A DNA stretch of 64,000 bases from Macrotrachela quadricornifera (lineage: Eukaryota; Rotifera; Eurotatoria; Philodinida; Philodinidae). The notes below the pieces were generated by a model, which made no database searches, was not told the DNA's origin, and saw nothing but the letters and a program-made list of their open reading frames with translations. The translations under genes and the position numbers were made by a program. This document shows positions 59,321-64,000 of this stretch, piece after piece (position 1 is the first letter of the stretch; each line of letters begins with the position of its first letter). Location: positions 96,483 to 160,482 of the forward strand of contig JAJEKB010000981.1 in NCBI GenBank assembly GCA_022393335.1, written 5' to 3'.

Positions 59321-60398
59321 TCAAAGAATGCTACGAACATCTTTTGCTTTGGATGAAGTTAATGATGAAGATCGTCGAGATTTTTTTCTTGATGTTTGTT
59401 CATTCGATGAAGCCCATGCTGCTAAAGCTTTAACATAATTTTGCTTTTCTTCATGATAAAGATTTTCAAATTTCTAAACGAAATTTATATTTTTTTGGTT
59501 TCAAATAATATCAAAAAAAAAGAAAATAAATTCTAACTTGTTTATCTTGTGTAGTCATTTGTGACCATCGTTGTGCTGCTCCTCTCATAAAATCCTATAT
59601 AACTTCATATTCATTCAATTAATAGAAATCAAATAAATACTTTTAAATCTCCTTCTCCACGGTCAAGTGTTGATAGAAAATGAGCAAAAGCTGAACGTGG
59701 TTTGTTTCTTGGTAATTGTTCAATACTCTAATACAATTTATATATTAATAAAATTAATTTATGAATAAATATATACTTTTTTAACACGATTTTCAATTCT
59801 TTTAGCTTTTTCATTAGCATCAATTGTTTGTAAATCACTAGGTGATAAACGTTTTTTTTCTTCTTCATAAATTACTTTTTGATCATGAGACTTTTTGGTA
59901 TAAGTCTTAAAACATAAAAATATTTATAAAAAAATTACTTTGTCTTTTTTTTTGTATTAGTTTTCTACTTGTTTTTTTTCATCAGGTAAAGTTTTCCAAA
60001 CTTCAGCAATTTTTTTACTAATATCACCTAATTTTAAATCTAAAATTAAAATTATTATCTATTATTTATAATTACAAAATTAAAATAATTTTACCTGGAT
60101 ATTTTGCACTAATTTGACTATAATTATCTTTAATAAAAAGTGCATAAGGACTTCGAGCACGTAAATCACGCATTTTTGTTATTAAATTCCAATTTTTTTC
60201 AACATTATCTGATGTTGGTTCATTTGCTGTTGTTAATGAACGATGATCAGATGCAATAATAGACATAACATTATGACTGAAAAAGATCAATTCTTTTTTT
60301 TTTTGCTTTTAATAATTATCTTTTGAATATTCTTACTTAGCAAATAATGTTGAACCTGTTAAACGAGCAATCATATGTGTTGTACCTGTCATCCACAT
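59321..60398 (-). CDS. TFAM: Two-HMG-box protein, TFAM-like mitochondrial transcription factor
   Basis: Seven exons: 60337-60398, 60095-60276, 59969-60039, 59777-59905, 59641-59727, 59538-59594, 59321-59473; frame closed, 246 residues. N-terminus (MWMTGTTHMIARLTGSTLFA) lacks acids and has basic/hydroxyl residues, consistent with a mitochondrial targeting peptide. HMG box 1 (about residues 60-125): RSPYALFIKDNYSQISAKYPD...GDISKKIAEVWKTL. Box 2 (about 155-215): PRNKPRSAFAHFLSTLDRGE...RWSQMTTQDK...FENLYHEEK. The tail is basic and Ser-rich. Length and two-box plan match TFAM, which packages and transcribes mitochondrial DNA. Another HMGB-type protein is the alternative, but box order and leader favour TFAM. 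Tandem with CCAR1, 350 bp below it. Confidence 0.83.
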
Positions 60399-60750
60399 TC
60401 TTTCTCTTTCTTAATTTTGTATTTAATTATATAAAATTCAATGATTTTAAATAATCTATCTTTATCTAAAGTTTGAGAGAAGAAAGGAATATGAATAATA
60501 ACTTTTGTTTTTTTGTAAACATAGACAAATAACATATTTCACGAGAAGAAAGATGAATAAACACAATCAATCAATGACAATAAACACACATATGGATATA
60601 TTTATATATTCGTTCTCTTAAATAAAAAAAAACAAAGCAACTGAATGTTTACACAAGAAAAAAAACGAAATATCAATGAATTAGTTATAATCAAGACAAA
60701 TCAATACAATTCTTAACAAAACAAAAAACGAAAATCAATATAGTTATTAT

Positions 60751-63700
60751 TTATTGTTCAGTATGATTTGTTTCTGATGGAATACTTTCTAAAAAAGAAA
60801 TATATATATTTAATTAAACATAAAATTTAAAATTTAAACCTTCAATTTTCGTTATCTGTTCTTGTTCAACAGGTTTTTCTATTGGTTTAGATTTTTCTAA
60901 TTCATTCGATGTTTTTTTCTTATTATCATCGTCAGATTTTCGTGTCTGAGATGGTTGTTTTTCTTTAATACCAAGTATATGTGTTAAATGATCAAATGTT
61001 GAACGAGATTCACTACGAACACGATAAAGTGCATCGGAATAACGTTTATATTTATCTTCTAATTCTTTAAGATCATGTTGAGTATCACGCAAGCGTTTTT
61101 TGGTATCAGATAATTGATCAGTATAAGAACGATTACTTTTTTGTGTTGTATGTAATTCATCAGTTAAAGTTTCTAGAAATACAGAAGAAATTAGATAAAA
61201 AGTAAAACATAAAGAAGAATAAACAAGATAGAAAGAAAAAGATTTGTTCACATATATATATATAAAACAGACTGAACTTAACATGCTTATCATCATCGAA
61301 TTCAGATTGAAGATGATTGACCTTTATCTTAATGGGAAAAAGTTGAAATAAAGTTGTATAACTGGCTCTTCTTTCTTCGGAAAATAATATCAAGGAAGAG
61401 AGTTCAATTTCATCAATAATTATAGAAATAAGTAATACGAAAAAATTGAAAGTCTCTTAGATGTTCATTACAAAGAAATAATATTGAATGTTTTATTAAC
61501 TTACGAATTTCTTTTTTTAATGTATCAATTTTTAATTCGAGTCCTGTTTGAATTTTATTTGATATTTCTAATTGTTTCATTGCACGTTGATTATCAATTG
61601 ATGCTGTTAATTGATTTCCATCATTTGTTGTTGATGATCGTATACCAAATATAGACATATGTTGAGGTAGAAGTAGTAAATTACCTATTAAAATAAAATT
61701 TTTTATCTCTTTGATATAGGCGAAACTTTGATGCATATAATTCTAATCAATTCATTCAGGTAGTAAGCTCGATAGAATTTTATAGTATCATCTCTATTGA
61801 TTTCCGAAATATTTCGAGTTTTGTATTGAAATCAAGTTAGAAATGAGTCCTAATGATACTAGAAAAGATGATTTTCAATTGAATTTTGACATAAACTCAT
61901 ACTTATTTCTTACATAAATGATCAGATATCTCTATGGGAAAATACAAATATTAATGGATAATGATTCGAACAATTTTGAAAAACTTTTAAAAAGTTCCTC
62001 TTCCCAATTGAGTAATGATAGTTAAAAAAATGAAATTAAACATTATTTTACCTTTTGGCGCAAGTGGATCAATATCCATTTCATTAATTTCAATATGATT
62101 TGTATTAGTATTATCGTCAACTGGTAAAGCTTTATCAGTTAATTGATGATATTGAATTTTTTCATTATGTGCTATACGACTAACTAGCATTTTTGTCTAA
62201 AGAGAAAATTTCAAATAAATAATAAAAATAAGAATAATTTTATTTTTTTGGTAAATTTTACCTCATTTTTTGTTAATGATAAACCTGATAATAAAAGAAT
62301 TTCTTCAAGATCTTTTTCATTTAAATAACCACAACGATTTCGATCAAAAAATGTAAATGCAAGTAATAATTCAGGATGAATTGTACGTTGACGCATTTGT
62401 GTAGTTGTTGATGATTTTTGATCATCATGTGGACTTTTTTCAATTGTTTCTTCTTGTATTGATTTTTTTCGTTGTGATGATGAATCTTCCTAAAAAAAAA
62501 AATAAATAAAATTTTCCTAAAGGAAAAACAATTTCTTTGTTTTTTTTTCTTCTATTACTTGACTTGGTGTTCGTTTTCGTTTTTTTTCATTTTCTTCTGT
62601 ATTTAAATCAAGACCAGGAAGAATAATATCTTCATTAGTATTTGTAACCATTGATTCAATCTGTTCTTGTTTATTATCATTATTATCATTAATAGTTGTT
62701 TCTTGTTGATCACTTATTTGTTCTGTATTAGTTGTTTGACTTTCAACACCTGTATCTGTTACTTCCAAACAACTATATAATGATCGATAAATATGATATG
62801 AATGATCTCGCATAAGCATTTCAAAAAAAGCTTCAGAAAAAAGATATAACTAAAATAAATATAAATTTTTATTATATTTGTTGTTTTCTTTTTGTTTTAT
62901 TTTACTTCAAAACATTTTTCTTTAATTGTATCTTTGTTTGCATAATTAAGTAAATAATGAAGAGATACAATACGACAATCAAATTTATCACCTTTAGCTG
63001 TTGTTGGATGAACAAGTATTGAACGATGTGATGGAAGATGATATTTTGCTTCAATATCTTTACGTAATTTTTCAATATCAGATTGTGCATGTTCTTTTAT
63101 TTCAGTTTTAATTGAACTTGATGTAGTTTCAGTTGGATTTGTTGTAGATTGTTGTTGTTGTTGTTGTTCTTCATTAATATTAGTAGATGTTTCGGTTTTT
63201 TCTTCATCAATCTAAAACAAAAAAAGAAAGATTTCATATTGCAAAAATGATGTTTGTTGTTTTATTTACTTTTTCTTGTTGAATAATTTTTGTTAAACGT
63301 TTTTTTAAATCAATTTTTACACCAGTAACAGGTTGTCCACGTGCTTTTAATTCTGCTTTAAGATCAATTACCTATAAATATTAACAAAAAATAAAATAAA
63401 ATAAAATATAAAATAATATAAACATACACGAAGATTTTCAATATCAATAGATGAATGATGAGATGCACTACGTGCTTCATTATCATCATCCTAAAATCGG
63501 ATAGAAGAAAAAAAACTAGGTTATTCAAAAATAAAATCAATTTAAAAAAAAAGGGAAAAGGGAAGAAAGACAGATTTAGAATTTGATATCTTGCAATGAA
63601 ATTGTTGTCTTGGACGCAAGAAAGAATAAGAAGGAAAAGATGAAAAAAAAAAGATCAACGTATATATATGTACGGGTATATTAGCTTCATTGAGTTCTTC

Positions 63701-63884
63701 AGCAATTTCTTCATTGCATGCTTGTTTGTACATTGAATTTGTTTCTTCCCATTCGAGGCTTGATGGCATACAGGCAGCAGCAATATCCGGCAGGAAAACG
63801 ATGATGTTTTCAACACGACTCTCAATCAGACGGCCCTTGTGAATTTCTTCCGGACGATGATAGCGCACCTCCAGGTAACGGCAC
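60751..63884 (-). CDS. CCAR1: CCAR1-like cell cycle and apoptosis regulator, C-terminal part
   Basis: Exons: 63674-63884, 63428-63490, 63270-63371, 62906-63211, 62559-62849, 62262-62489, 62052-62196, 61505-61684, 60840-61172, 60751-60788; 631 residues, frame closed; the 5' part lies beyond the window. Order of parts: YLEVRYHRPEEIHKGR..., SAP domain (VIDLKAELKARGQPVTGVK), a Gln run, the DBC1-type block KFDCRIVSLHYLLNYANKD, FFEMLMRDHSY, then a degenerate EF-hand (HPELLLAFTFFDRNRCGYLNEKDLE) and a C-terminal coiled coil with L-R-D and E-L-E-D-K-Y repeats. This is the plan of CCAR1/CCAR2. These act as nuclear co-activators in transcription and splicing. The N-terminal S1-like and LAIKA parts must lie outside. 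Confidence 0.92.
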
Positions 63885-64000
63885 CTAGGATTAGGTACAC
63901 ATTTTGATGATCATAATCAATGATAGATATTATTAACAATGAAATTTTCCACATAGAAAAAAAGAAATTTAAAAGACTAATCTTTTATATATATATATAT
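63885..64000 (-). other. Intron at the window end, inside CCAR1
   Basis: Below the CCAR1 exon acceptor (CCTAG at 63889-63885) the sequence becomes AT-rich again with a terminal TATATATA run. It should be intron leading to the next upstream exon, which is not in the window. Confidence 0.6.

Overview
The window looks like nuclear DNA of a small invertebrate animal, most likely a bdelloid rotifer. It is strongly AT-rich. Its genes have many short introns (mostly 45-90 bp, GT...AG), and the identifiable genes are animal genes: ryanodine receptor, DEG/ENaC channel, LGN/Pins, CCAR1, TFAM-like, PRL phosphatase. A secreted glycoside hydrolase of the GH128 type, a family known mainly from fungi and bacteria, fits the well-known gene uptake of bdelloids. 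The species call is inference; the gene identities rest on motifs and exon joins that I read directly.

Layout. 1-120: 3' tail of an unidentified gene. 0.6-1.6 kb: a Tc1/mariner-like inverted-repeat element. 1.7-2.6 kb (-): claudin-like four-helix membrane protein. 3.4-3.7 kb: a GC-rich block of foreign composition. 4.6-6.3 kb (+): three-exon DEG/ENaC sodium channel. 7.1-8.3 kb (-): B-box-like zinc-finger/coiled-coil protein. 9.25-10.3 kb (+): secreted GH128 enzyme. 10.5-11.3 kb: a second inverted-repeat element. 11.6-12.6 kb (-): intronless fatty acid/sterol hydroxylase. 14.3-46.5 kb (-): one complete ryanodine receptor gene. I joined it exon by exon into 98 coding exons (15,711 nt, 5,236 residues, frame closed from start to stop). 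48.1-49.0 kb (-): orphan 285-residue protein. 49.4-50.2 kb (+): nicotinamidase. 50.4-50.6 kb (-): last exon of a PRL (PTP4A) phosphatase. 50,661-50,670: assembly gap. 50.7-55.4 kb (+): LGN/Pins (GPSM) protein with TPRs and four GoLoco motifs, 5' end lost in the gap. 56.8-58.0 kb (+): four-helix membrane protein whose frame does not close cleanly. 58.2-58.4 kb (-): small Lys/Ser-rich protein. 58.6-59.2 kb: another inverted-repeat element. 59.3-60.4 kb (-): two-HMG-box TFAM-like protein. 60.75-63.9 kb (-): CCAR1, cut by the window end.

The genes are ordinary neighbours, not an operon. Two themes stand out. (1) The 7-13 kb stretch has an accessory character: a rotifer-style B-box gene, a probably transferred GH128 gene, an inverted-repeat element and an intronless hydroxylase. 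(2) Long inverted-repeat (fold-back) elements occur at least six times, three of them inside ryanodine receptor introns, so that gene's pre-mRNA can form several long hairpins. I found no CRISPR array, rRNA, or tRNA that I could support.
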